From assembly GCF_900199455.1 (NCBI RefSeq), contig NZ_FZQR01000012.1:1-64000 (forward strand): 64,000 bases of DNA. The letters run 5' to 3'. Below are positions 8,864 through 18,393 of this stretch, one piece after another (positions within the stretch are counted from its first letter, which is position 1; every line of letters starts with the position of its first letter). The stretch comes from Mesorhizobium carmichaelinearum (GTDB lineage Bacteria > Pseudomonadota > Alphaproteobacteria > Rhizobiales > Rhizobiaceae). A program made the translations under genes and the position numbers. A model generated the notes under the pieces. The model was not told where the DNA came from. It saw only the letters and a list, made by a program, of their open reading frames with translations, and did not search any database.

Positions 8864-9895
8864 ATGCCCAAAAGCCGGATCATGCTGGACGTCCTGAAGG
8901 GCGAGACAGTGTTTCCGCCTCCGCTCTGGATGATGCGCCAGGCCGGGCGCTATCTGCCGGAATATCGTGAAACACGCAGGCGGGCGGGTTCGTTCCTCGA
9001 CCTCTGCTATGATCCCGACCTGGCCGTCGAAGTGACGCTGCAGCCGATCGAACGCTTCGGCTTCGACGCATCGATCCTGTTCTCCGACATCCTTGTCGTT
9101 CCGCATGCGCTTGGCCGCGATGTTCGCTTCGAGGAGGGAAGAGGACCGCTTTTGACGCCGATCTCGGTTGCCGAGATCATGGCTCTGGAAAGCGATGTGT
9201 TTCACGTGAATCTCGAACCGGTCTATGAGACGGTTCGCCGGTTGCGGGCCAAACTGCCCGACGAAACCACGCTGATCGGCTTCTGCGGCGCGCCCTGGAC
9301 GGTGGCGACCTATATGATTGCCGGCCATGGAACGCCCGACCAGGCACCGGCGCGGCTGTTCGCCTACCGCGAGCCGGCGGCGTTTCAACATCTCTTGAAG
9401 GTGCTTGCCGACCATTCGGCGGCCTATCTGATCCGGCAGATCGAGGCCGGCGCCGACGTTGTCCAGATTTTCGATTCCTGGTCCGGCGTGCTCGACGATG
9501 CGTCGTTCGACCAGTTTTGCGTTTGGCCGGTGGCCGAGATCGTCCGGCAGGTTCGTGCGGTCCATCCCGATGTGCCGATCATCGGTTTCCCCAAGGGCGC
9601 TGGCGCGCGCTACCGCACCTATCGCCAGAAGACCGGCGTAACGGGCCTGGGGATCGACTGGACGGTGCCGCTGGCTGCGGCGAAGGATCTGCAGCGCTCG
9701 GGTGCGGTCCAGGGCAATCTCGATCCCTTGCGCCTCGTGGCTGGCGGCAAAGCGCTATCCGACGGTGTCGAGACGATCCTGAAAGCGTTGGGTGACGGAC
9801 CGCTGATCTTCAATCTCGGCCACGGCATCACGCCGGAGACACCGATAGCGCATGTCGAGGCGATGGTGAAACAGGTGAGGAGCGCGGCACGCTGA
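8864..9895 (+). CDS. hemE: Uroporphyrinogen decarboxylase
   Basis: This 343-residue protein has both family signatures: PPLWMMRQAGRYLPEYR near the N-terminus and GFCGAPWTVATYMI in the middle, plus FSDILVVPHALG with the catalytic Asp. It decarboxylates uroporphyrinogen III to coproporphyrinogen III in heme synthesis. It begins just after the AT-rich edge of the putative origin and overlaps hemJ by one base (TGATG), forming a heme operon. A partial parS-like palindrome lies within its coding sequence at 9198-9213. Confidence 0.96.
   Translation: MPKSRIMLDVLKGETVFPPPLWMMRQAGRYLPEYRETRRRAGSFLDLCYDPDLAVEVTLQPIERFGFDASILFSDILVVPHALGRDVRFEEGRGPLLTPISVAEIMALESDVFHVNLEPVYETVRRLRAKLPDETTLIGFCGAPWTVATYMIAGHGTPDQAPARLFAYREPAAFQHLLKVLADHSAAYLIRQIEAGADVVQIFDSWSGVLDDASFDQFCVWPVAEIVRQVRAVHPDVPIIGFPKGAGARYRTYRQKTGVTGLGIDWTVPLAAAKDLQRSGAVQGNLDPLRLVAGGKALSDGVETILKALGDGPLIFNLGHGITPETPIAHVEAMVKQVRSAAR
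9198..9213. promoter_or_regulatory. parS-like palindrome inside hemE
   Basis: TGTTTCACGTGAATCT matches the TGTTTCACGTGAAACA consensus at 14 of 16 positions. It encodes part of VFHVNLEP in hemE, so it could be coincidence. It lies about 350 bp from the putative origin and about 6.2 kb from the main parS cluster. Confidence 0.45.
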
Positions 9896-10431
9896 TGGCC
9901 CAGATGAACAACACGAACAGCACAGGCCAGGCGATGATGCGCATGACTATCGGGATCGGTGTCCTGATTGTGCTGACGGCGCTTTTGTTTTTCTTCGCAC
10001 CCGACAGTTTCTATCCCTGGGCGAAGGCGATCCATATCCTTGCCGTCATTTCGTGGATGGCCGGCATGCTCTATCTGCCGCGGCTGTTCGTCTATCACGT
10101 GGATGCCGAGAAAGGGTCGGTGCAGTCGGAAACGTTCAAGGTGATGGAGCGGCGCCTGCTGCGCGGCATCATCAATCCGGCGATGATCATCACCTGGGTG
10201 TTCGGCCTGTGGCTTGCCTGGAAAGTGTTTGGATTCCACGGCGGCTGGCTGCACGCCAAGATCGGTTTGGTGCTTCTGTTGTCCGCCGTTCACGGTTATC
10301 TCGCCGGCGCTGTGCGCAAATTCGCCGAGGACCGCAATGAAAAGCCCGCGAAGCACTGGCGGATCGTCAACGAGATCCCCACATTGTTGATGATCGCAAT
10401 TGTGATCCTGGTTGTCGTCAAGCCGTTCTGA
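9895..10431 (+). CDS. hemJ: Protoporphyrinogen oxidase HemJ (membrane)
   Basis: This 178-residue integral membrane protein has about five hydrophobic helices. The HemJ motif WAKAIHILAVISWMAGMLYLPRLFVYH carries the conserved His, and RRLLRGIINPAMI and HAKIGLVLLLSAVHG follow. It oxidises protoporphyrinogen IX to protoporphyrin IX in the inner membrane and replaces HemG/HemY in most alphaproteobacteria. The start ATG shares a base with the hemE stop. A perfect GAGGCC-GATCA-GGCCTC stem begins at the stop codon (10430-10446). Confidence 0.9.
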   Translation: MAQMNNTNSTGQAMMRMTIGIGVLIVLTALLFFFAPDSFYPWAKAIHILAVISWMAGMLYLPRLFVYHVDAEKGSVQSETFKVMERRLLRGIINPAMIITWVFGLWLAWKVFGFHGGWLHAKIGLVLLLSAVHGYLAGAVRKFAEDRNEKPAKHWRIVNEIPTLLMIAIVILVVVKPF

Positions 10432-10446
10432 GGCCGATCAGGCCTC
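10430..10446 (+). terminator. Short hairpin at hemJ stop codon
   Basis: GAGGCC and GGCCTC pair perfectly around a five-base GATCA-type loop. There is no T-run, so it is a weak or Rho-assisted terminator at best. Confidence 0.35.
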
Positions 10447-10594
10447 GTAAAACGCGGCTTGCTCTTTCACCCGACCGACGATAAAAGACGGGTCTTCCTT
10501 CCCGTCATGCGCCGCCCTTCATTGTTTTTGGCCGCGCCCGGCATTTGTCGCATCCCGCCGATATTTTTTCCCAAAGCTCACCCAGAGTCCGTCT

Positions 10595-11860
<1,266 letters not shown>

Positions 11861-11867
11861 GAGCTTA

Positions 11868-12013
11868 CCCTCCGCCTTGTGGGGAGGGTCGATCCGCGCA
11901 GCGGATCGGGGTGGGGTGCAGCACCGAGGCTGGCGATTCACCCCCACCCCGTCTCACGATCTCCGCTTCGCTACGATCGCGAGCCGACCCTCCCCACAAG
12001 GGGGAGGGTGAGG
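11868..12013. repeat. Type C inverted repeat between convergent rho and DUF255 gene
   Basis: The left arm (CCCTCCGCCTTGTGGGGAGGG then TCGATCCGC...GGGGTGGGG) and right arm (CCCCACCCCG...CGACCCTCCCCACAAGG) are reverse complementary at their ends. The middle pieces differ (an AGCGGATCG-type and a GCTTCGCTAC-type stem-loop). Architecture resembles types A and B but the core sequence differs. It fills the whole gap and could act as a bidirectional terminator. Confidence 0.7.
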
Positions 12014-12015
12014 AG

Positions 12016-14031
12016 CTAGCGCCGCAACAATCGCTCCAATTCCCCTGCATCCGTCACCACAGGCAAACACACCTGCCCAGTACAAAGCCAGGCACCCACT
12101 TTGTCGGTCGGCGGTAGGATCCCGCCCGGCAGCAACGGTCGATTCGCTTCCGAACCAATCCCGACCACAATGTCGACACGGCGCGGGTCGGGGCATCGAT
12201 TCGCAGCCGGAACAAGCTTTGGGTCGTCCACACTATCGATGATGACCAGTTTCAGCGGCTCGATGGCAAACGCGCAGGCGTTGACAATGCCGGCCTGGCC
12301 ATAGGCCTGGTGCGCCGCGCGGCCGGCGGCATGCTCGGCAATCTTCCAGGCTTTTTCCCCGAGATCGAGATCGCCGGTAGCGGAGGCGAGCCGCGTCAGC
12401 GCTTGGATGATCTGGCTGGTGGCTGACGAAATCGCCTCGTCGACATCGCCCCTGATGCGGATCGGCACGTCGGTGCTGTCGGATGCGGTCAGATAGTAAC
12501 CTGTGCCCGCGGCGTCGGCGTGCCAATGGTCGAGCTGCTCGATGAATTGCTTTGCCTGGTCGATATAGTTCCAATCGCCCGATGCCTCGAACAGCGAGAT
12601 CGCTGCATTGGCCATCGCGGCATAGTCAATCGACAAAGCAGGAAACAGTTTTCTGGCACCGAGCATGGAATGCGGCAAGCGTCTGTCGCGGCTGGCTCCG
12701 GAGATATGGGCGAAGGCCTTTGCCGCGGCCTCGATCCAGTCGGGCCGGCTCAGCGAGCGGCCGGCCTCGGCCAGTGCCCCAATCATCAGGCCGTTCCAGT
12801 CGGTGAGGGTCTTTGCATCCAGACCTGGCCTGACCCGCGCTTCCCGGGCGGCGAGAAGTCTTGCCTTGATCGGGATCAGATGGTCGCGATCGGCCACGCT
12901 CTGGGCTTGCTGGGCGCGGGTTTGATGGACAACCGGCTTGCCATCCCAGCCATGCGGGCTGGAGAGTGTGAAGTATTTGAAAAACAAGGCCGATTCGGCA
13001 CCAAGGACGGTTTCGATCTCTTGTCTGCTCCAGGTGTAGAAGAGACCCTCCTCACCATCGCTGTCGGCGTCGAGGCTGGCGGCGAAGGCACCGCCGTCGA
13101 CGCGCATTTCGCGCAGCAGCCAGTCGACCGTCTCTTCGATTCGTATCCGGAACAAATCATTGCCGCTCGCCGAAAAGGCCCAGTTGCAGAAGCGGATGAG
13201 TTCGGCGTTGTCGTAAAGCATCTTCTCGAAATGCGGCACCAGCCACTCGGCATCGGTCGAGTAGCGGCTGAGCCCGCCGCCAATGTGGTCATAGATGCCG
13301 CCGCTCAGCATATGTTCGAGGCTGACAAGCACGTCGTCGCGATGCGCAGCGTTGCCGTCGCGCAGCCAGGACAGCCACAGCGTGAGCATGAATGGCGCGT
13401 TGGGGAATTTCGGCGCGCCGCGCAGGCCGCCAAGGTCGCGGTCGATCATGCCGCCGATGCGGCCGGCGAGGTCGGTGAGCGTGCCGCGGTCGAGGCTCTC
13501 CTTGGCGTGCGTGCCGGAGAGCCGCGCCTCGACATGGGAGGTCAGGCCGTCGGCGCTCTGGTGCAGGCTGTCGCGCTTCTCGCGCCACGCCTTGTCGACC
13601 GCTTCCATCACCTGGATGAATCCAGGCCGGCCATAGCGCGCCTCGCGCGGAAAATAGGTGCCGCCCCAGAATGGCTTGCCGTCCGGCGTCAGGAACATGG
13701 TCAGCGGCCAGCCGCCTTGCTCGCCCATCGAGGACAGCGCGGCCATATAGATCTGGTCGATGTCGGGACGCTCCTCGCGGTCGACCTTGATATTGACGAA
13801 CAGACGGTTCATGACGGCGGCGACGCCGTCATTCTCGAAGCTTTCGTGGGCCATGACATGGCACCAGTGGCAGGCGGCATAGCCGACGGACAGCAGGATC
13901 GGGCGATCGAGCGTCTTGGCTTCTTCGAGCGATGCCGGCGACCAGGCCCGCCAGTGGACGGGATTGCCACTGTGCTGCTGCAGATAGGGGCTGGCTTCTT
14001 CGGCAAGCAGGTTTTGCGCGGGCAATGTCAC
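12016..14031 (-). CDS. Thioredoxin domain-containing protein (DUF255/YyaL family)
   Basis: This protein of about 671 residues has an N-terminal DUF255 thioredoxin-like domain, with active-site-like CHWCHVMAHESF and FVNIKVDREERPDIDQIY. A long (alpha/alpha)6-barrel region related to sugar epimerases follows. These proteins are widely conserved but poorly characterised, and a role in disulfide or carbohydrate metabolism is unproven. Start choice: GTG at 14031 (reading TLPAQNLLAEEASPYL) is the likely family start. A TTG at 14091 is an alternative that would abut the divergent mnmE start. It is inserted on the opposite strand between rho and mnmE. Confidence 0.88.
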   Translation of the reverse strand: MTLPAQNLLAEEASPYLQQHSGNPVHWRAWSPASLEEAKTLDRPILLSVGYAACHWCHVMAHESFENDGVAAVMNRLFVNIKVDREERPDIDQIYMAALSSMGEQGGWPLTMFLTPDGKPFWGGTYFPREARYGRPGFIQVMEAVDKAWREKRDSLHQSADGLTSHVEARLSGTHAKESLDRGTLTDLAGRIGGMIDRDLGGLRGAPKFPNAPFMLTLWLSWLRDGNAAHRDDVLVSLEHMLSGGIYDHIGGGLSRYSTDAEWLVPHFEKMLYDNAELIRFCNWAFSASGNDLFRIRIEETVDWLLREMRVDGGAFAASLDADSDGEEGLFYTWSRQEIETVLGAESALFFKYFTLSSPHGWDGKPVVHQTRAQQAQSVADRDHLIPIKARLLAAREARVRPGLDAKTLTDWNGLMIGALAEAGRSLSRPDWIEAAAKAFAHISGASRDRRLPHSMLGARKLFPALSIDYAAMANAAISLFEASGDWNYIDQAKQFIEQLDHWHADAAGTGYYLTASDSTDVPIRIRGDVDEAISSATSQIIQALTRLASATGDLDLGEKAWKIAEHAAGRAAHQAYGQAGIVNACAFAIEPLKLVIIDSVDDPKLVPAANRCPDPRRVDIVVGIGSEANRPLLPGGILPPTDKVGAWLCTGQVCLPVVTDAGELERLLRR

Positions 14032-14091
14032 GATGGGCAACTCGGGTTGTTTTGAAGGCGCGAGGCTAGGGCGGTTCAACAGAGCGGGCAA

Positions 14092-15423
14092 ATGATTTCA
14101 GGCGATTCGATCGTTGCGCTGTCGAGCGGCCGGCTTCCAGCCGGTGTTGCCGTGCTGCGTATTTCAGGCCCGCAGACTCGATTCGTAATCGAAACGATCG
14201 CCGGCGGCATGGTTAAGGAGCGTGCGGCGGTTCTGCGCAAGTTCAAGGCGCCGGATGGAACTGTGCTGGACAGCGGTCTGATTATCTTCTTTCCCGGTCC
14301 GGCCAGCTTTACCGGGGAGGATGTGGCCGAATTCCACGTCCATGGCGGACGCGCCGTCGTGGCCCGGATGCTGGAGACGATCGCCGCCTTTGACGGCGTT
14401 AGGCACGCGGAGCCCGGTGAATTCACGCGTCGCGCCTTTCTCAACGGCAAACTCGACTTGGTCGAGACGGAAGCGCTGGCGGACCTGGTCAACGCCGAGA
14501 CCGAGGCGCAGCGGCGCTTTGCGGTCCAGAATGCGGATGGCGTCCAGAGCGAGCTTTATATGAGTTGGCGCCGTCGGCTGATCCATGCGCGGGCCATGAT
14601 CGAGGCGGAGATCGACTTCGCCGACGAAGACGATGTACCTGGATCCGTTTCGGATACGGTCTGGTCGGATGTCCGGGCGATGGTCGGCGAAATCGATCGC
14701 CACATCGCCGGATTTCACGCCGCCGAGATCATCCGCGACGGTTTCGAGGTCGTTATTCTCGGCGCGCCGAATGCCGGCAAGTCGAGTCTGTTCAACGCCT
14801 TGGCGCGGCGCGATGCAGCTATTGTAACGGATGAGCCCGGCACGACCCGTGACTTGCTCGAGGTGACGCTGGACCTCGGCGGGCTGCGTGTCAGGCTGAC
14901 CGATACGGCCGGGTTGCGCGACGCGCCGGGCAAGGTCGAGGCGATCGGCATCGAGAAGGCACGGGCCAAGGCTAATCGCGCCGATTTCTTGCTGCTGCTG
15001 GAAGATAGTTTGTCTCCCAAAGGCATAGGCCCGGTCCCGACGACGGCGCCTCTGCTGCGCGTCGGCACGAAGCTTGATCTGTTGAATGCGCAGGCAGCCA
15101 GCGACGCGGCCAGCAAATATGATTTCGTCATTTCAGCCATGAATGGCATTGGCGTGGAGGCGCTCCTGGCTGAGATTGGCCGTCGCGCCGCAGAAGCGGC
15201 TGGCGATGTTGGCGATGTCCTGCCGTCCCGCCTGCGTCATGTCGAACTGCTCGGCGAGGCGAATCGCCATCTGCGTCGCGCCACCGACGACCACGCCGCT
15301 GGCCAGGAGCTGCGCGCCGAAGAGTTGCGGCTGGCGGCGGACAGCCTCGGCCGAATCGTTGGCGCGATCGATGTCGAGGATATGCTCGACGTGATCTTCG
15401 GGCAGTTCTGCATCGGGAAATGA
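14092..15423 (+). CDS. mnmE: tRNA modification GTPase MnmE
   Basis: This 443-residue protein has an N-terminal tetrahydrofolate-binding domain (IVALSSGRLPAGVAVLRISG). A G domain is inserted in the helical domain: G1 GAPNAGKSSLFN, G3 DTAGLRD and G4 TKLD. The C-terminal FCIGK box carries the catalytic Cys. With MnmG it installs the (carboxymethyl)aminomethyl group at C5 of wobble uridine 34. It lies two genes upstream of parA, the standard alphaproteobacterial order. It begins at 14092, close to the divergent DUF255 gene, so promoters must overlap coding ends. Confidence 0.95.
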   Translation: MISGDSIVALSSGRLPAGVAVLRISGPQTRFVIETIAGGMVKERAAVLRKFKAPDGTVLDSGLIIFFPGPASFTGEDVAEFHVHGGRAVVARMLETIAAFDGVRHAEPGEFTRRAFLNGKLDLVETEALADLVNAETEAQRRFAVQNADGVQSELYMSWRRRLIHARAMIEAEIDFADEDDVPGSVSDTVWSDVRAMVGEIDRHIAGFHAAEIIRDGFEVVILGAPNAGKSSLFNALARRDAAIVTDEPGTTRDLLEVTLDLGGLRVRLTDTAGLRDAPGKVEAIGIEKARAKANRADFLLLLEDSLSPKGIGPVPTTAPLLRVGTKLDLLNAQAASDAASKYDFVISAMNGIGVEALLAEIGRRAAEAAGDVGDVLPSRLRHVELLGEANRHLRRATDDHAAGQELRAEELRLAADSLGRIVGAIDVEDMLDVIFGQFCIGK

Positions 15424-15436
15424 TTCACGTGAAACA
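15421..15436. promoter_or_regulatory. parS site 1 (ParB-binding palindrome)
   Basis: TGATTCACGTGAAACA differs by one base from the consensus TGTTTCACGTGAAACA. It overlaps the mnmE stop codon. Confidence 0.75.
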
Positions 15437-15462
15437 GTCACTGCCCGGAAAAGGTGATTCGG

Positions 15463-15478
15463 TGACTCACGTGAAACG
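15463..15478. promoter_or_regulatory. parS-like site 2
   Basis: TGACTCACGTGAAACG keeps the CACGTG core and right half-site, with substitutions in the left half and last base. It starts 42 bp from site 1. Confidence 0.6.
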
Positions 15479-15513
15479 CTGTTCTTGAGGCGGCACCAGA
15501 TATGGCGTGTGTG

Positions 15514-15696
15514 GGCGCCGCCCCTCATTGCCCTGCCGGGCATTTCTCCCCGTATAGTGACGGGGAGAAAGACGCTGCCATTGATGGCTCCGCCAATCTC
15601 TGACGGTTTCAGGAGAGGCGCAGAGGTCGCGGCTAGTTCCCTTCTCCCCGTGACTGTACGGGGAGAAGGTGCCGGCAGGCGCATGAGGGGCAGCGC
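15514..15696. repeat. Type B paired inverted repeat (B2)
   Basis: The left arm begins GGCGCCGCCCCTCATTG, then CTGCCGGGCATTTCTCCCCG with a TATAGTGA-centred hairpin. The right arm mirrors it and ends GGCAGGCGCATGAGGGGC. The spacer is about 70 bp. It lies between two groups of parS sites in the 436-bp gap (15424-15859) between mnmE and mnmG; apart from parS and this repeat nothing else was seen there. Confidence 0.85.
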
Positions 15697-15728
15697 AGAC
15701 CAATGTTATCGCCACCTACCGGGGTATT

Positions 15729-15744
15729 TGACTCACGCGAAACA
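15729..15744. promoter_or_regulatory. Degenerate parS-like site 3
   Basis: TGACTCACGCGAAACA has three mismatches to the consensus, including one in the CACGTG core, so binding may be weak. Confidence 0.4.
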
Positions 15745-15767
15745 CTATCTCACGGGCGGCGCCGATC

Positions 15768-15783
15768 TGTTTCACGTGAAACT
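15768..15783. promoter_or_regulatory. parS site 4
   Basis: TGTTTCACGTGAAACT matches the consensus at 15 of 16 positions, including the full GTTTCACGTGAAAC palindrome. It lies 77 bp upstream of mnmG. Confidence 0.85.
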
Positions 15784-15859
15784 TGCCGCGAAGTTTTCTT
15801 GACAGCTTCGCCCTGTGGGGACATGTGTCCGTCAATCTTTCGAGTCCAGGACATTTGAA

Positions 15860-17731
15860 ATGACCGATCACTATGATGTGGTTGTGGTGGGCGGCGGCCA
15901 TGCGGGGTGCGAGGCGGCCAGTGCTGCCGCGCGCGCCGGCGCCAAAACCGCGCTGGTGACGCTGCGCTTGGACACGATCGGCGTGATGTCCTGCAATCCG
16001 GCGATCGGCGGGCTTGGCAAGGGCCATCTGGTCCGCGAAATTGATGCAATGGACGGGCTGATGGGCCGCGTGGCGGATGCGGCCGGCATCCAGTTCCGTT
16101 TGCTCAATCGGCGCAAGGGCCCGGCGGTGCGCGGGCCCCGCACGCAGGCCGACAGGAAGCTCTATCGCCTGGCCATGCAGGAAGCGATTCGGCAGCAGAA
16201 CGATCTCGACGTGGTCGAGGCCGAGGTTCTGGATTTCGATATCGCCGAAGGACGGATCACCGCTGTTCTCCTGGCCGACGGCCGCAGGCTAGCTTGCGGC
16301 GCCGTGGTCCTCACGACAGGCACCTTCCTGCGCGGCCTCATTCATATTGGCGAGAAGAAGATCGTCGCTGGCCGCATGAACGAGCAGGCAAGTCTTGGTC
16401 TGTCGGCGACTATGGCCCGCGCGGGCTTCAAGCTCGGCCGCCTGAAAACCGGCACGCCGCCGCGGCTGGACGGAAAGACCATCGACTGGGCGTCGCTCGA
16501 GAGCCAGGCGGCGGATGAAGATCCCGTGCCGTTCTCGCTGATGACCGACCGCATCGACACACCGCAGATCGACTGTGGCATCACGCGCACGACAACGGCC
16601 ACGCATGATCTGATCCGCGCCAATCTCGGCCGCTCCGCCATGTATTCCGGCTCGATCGAAGGCGTTGGCCCACGCTATTGCCCGTCGATCGAGGACAAGA
16701 TCGTCAAGTTCGGCGACCGGGACGGCCACCAGATCTTTCTCGAGCCGGAAGGGCTGGACGACGACACCGTCTATCCCAACGGGATTTCGACCTCGCTGCC
16801 CGAAGATGTTCAGCTCGACATCCTGAAGACCATTCCCGGGCTGGAGCATGCTATGATGTTGCAGCCCGGCTATGCCATTGAATATGATCATGTTGATCCG
16901 CGTGAGCTCCACCAGACATTGGAGACGAAGCGCGTCGGCGGCCTGTTCCTCGCCGGGCAGATCAACGGCACCACCGGCTATGAGGAAGCTGCCGGCCAAG
17001 GCCTGCTCGCCGGGCTCAACGCGGCGCGTCGTGCGTCAGGCGGCGAGCAGATCGTGCTCAGCCGCACGGAAGCCTATATCGGCGTGATGGTCGACGATTT
17101 GACCAGCCGCGGTATCAGCGAACCCTATCGCATGTTCACCTCGCGCGCCGAATTCCGGCTGTCGCTGCGCGCCGACAATGCTGATGAGCGGCTGACGCCG
17201 CTCGCGGAGAAGCTGGGGATCGCCTCGGCGCAACGCATGCGGCGCTATGGTGATGTCATGCAGCGGCTCGACGCGGCGCGGGAGCTGGCGAAGTCGCTGG
17301 CGATGACGCCCAATGAAGCGGCGCGGCATGGGCTTGAGATCAACCGTGATGGCGTGCGCCGGTCCGGTTATGAGTTGCTGGCCTATCCCGATGTCGACGT
17401 CGCCTGGCTGGCCAAGGTCGAGCCGAGGTTCGGCGAGATCGATGCCAAGACCGCGGAACGTCTCGAAACGGAGGCGAAATATTCGGTCTATCTCGATCGC
17501 CAAAAGAGCGATGTGGCGCAGATCCGCCACGAGGAGAGCCGCCTGATCCCCGAGACCGTCGACTTCGTCGGCGTGCCCGGCCTGTCCAACGAACTGAAGC
17601 AGAAGATGACGGCGCGGCGGCCGCGTTCCATTGCCGATGCGCAGCGCATGGAGGGCATGACGCCGGCGGCATTGGCGATCATTGTCGCGCATGTCCGGCA
17701 TTATGAAAGTGCGCAGAGAGACGTTGCGTGA
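15860..17731 (+). CDS. mnmG: tRNA uridine-5-carboxymethylaminomethyl modification enzyme MnmG
   Basis: This 623-residue FAD protein has an N-terminal dinucleotide fold VVVGGGHAGCEAA. GidA signatures NPAIGGLGKGHLVREID and GPAVRGPRTQADR follow, then TTGTFLRG. It supplies FAD/NADH chemistry for the wobble-uridine modification with MnmE. Start at 15860 (MTDHYDVVVVGG) is the family start; the upstream in-frame ATG adds residues without homology. Its stop overlaps the rsmG GTG start by four bases. Confidence 0.96.
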   Translation: MTDHYDVVVVGGGHAGCEAASAAARAGAKTALVTLRLDTIGVMSCNPAIGGLGKGHLVREIDAMDGLMGRVADAAGIQFRLLNRRKGPAVRGPRTQADRKLYRLAMQEAIRQQNDLDVVEAEVLDFDIAEGRITAVLLADGRRLACGAVVLTTGTFLRGLIHIGEKKIVAGRMNEQASLGLSATMARAGFKLGRLKTGTPPRLDGKTIDWASLESQAADEDPVPFSLMTDRIDTPQIDCGITRTTTATHDLIRANLGRSAMYSGSIEGVGPRYCPSIEDKIVKFGDRDGHQIFLEPEGLDDDTVYPNGISTSLPEDVQLDILKTIPGLEHAMMLQPGYAIEYDHVDPRELHQTLETKRVGGLFLAGQINGTTGYEEAAGQGLLAGLNAARRASGGEQIVLSRTEAYIGVMVDDLTSRGISEPYRMFTSRAEFRLSLRADNADERLTPLAEKLGIASAQRMRRYGDVMQRLDAARELAKSLAMTPNEAARHGLEINRDGVRRSGYELLAYPDVDVAWLAKVEPRFGEIDAKTAERLETEAKYSVYLDRQKSDVAQIRHEESRLIPETVDFVGVPGLSNELKQKMTARRPRSIADAQRMEGMTPAALAIIVAHVRHYESAQRDVA

Positions 17732-18360
17732 GTTCTTTCTCCCTACAGAGCCTGCAGGACGCGGCTGGCCCGGTTTCACGTGAAACATTCGATCGCCTGG
17801 TGGCGTTCGAAGCCATGTTCCAGAAATGGAATCGCAGCATCAATCTGGTGGCGCAGTCGACCGCAGGCGATGTCTGGCAGCGCCACATCCTCGACAGCGC
17901 GCAGCTGGCGCGCATAGAGCCCAATGCCACGCATTGGGTCGACATCGGCTCGGGCGGCGGATTTCCGGGCCTGGTCATGGCTTTCCTGCTCGCCGACCGT
18001 TCGGGAGCCAGCATCGATCTGGTGGAAAGCAACCGCAAAAAGGCGTCGTTCCTGCAGACCGTCATCGGCCAGTTCAGCCTGCCGGCGCGGGTCGTGGCGC
18101 GCCGTATCGAGGACAGCCATGCGATTGTTTCCACGCCGCAAATCGTCACGGCACGGGCTTTGGCCTCGCTTTCGGTCTTGTTGGATCTGTCGGCTCCTTG
18201 GCTGACCTCAGGCGCACGCGGCCTGTTCCACAAAGGCCGGGATTATCGCGCCGAAGTGCAAGAAAGCGTTAACCGATGGGCCTTCGATCTGGTAGAACAT
18301 CCCAGTGTGACGGACCCCCATGGCGTCATCCTGGAACTGTCCGAGCTGCGACCTGTCTGA
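17728..18360 (+). CDS. rsmG: 16S rRNA (guanine527-N7)-methyltransferase RsmG
   Basis: This 210-residue Rossmann methyltransferase has the SAM motif WVDIGSGGGFPGLVMAF and LVESNRKKASFLQ. The RsmG segment FQKWNRSINLVAQS and HILDSAQL are present. It methylates G527 in the 530 loop of 16S rRNA. GTG start at 17728 overlaps the mnmG stop (GTGA). A near-perfect parS palindrome is embedded in its coding sequence near the N-terminus, encoding VSRETF. Confidence 0.94.
   Translation: MSSFSLQSLQDAAGPVSRETFDRLVAFEAMFQKWNRSINLVAQSTAGDVWQRHILDSAQLARIEPNATHWVDIGSGGGFPGLVMAFLLADRSGASIDLVESNRKKASFLQTVIGQFSLPARVVARRIEDSHAIVSTPQIVTARALASLSVLLDLSAPWLTSGARGLFHKGRDYRAEVQESVNRWAFDLVEHPSVTDPHGVILELSELRPV
17773..17788. 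promoter_or_regulatory. parS site 5 inside rsmG
   Basis: GGTTTCACGTGAAACA matches the consensus at 15 of 16 positions. It lies within rsmG, about 600 bp upstream of parA. Confidence 0.85.
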
Positions 18361-18393
18361 TCCCGATCTGTCGGGCTATTTGGCGACCCAAAA

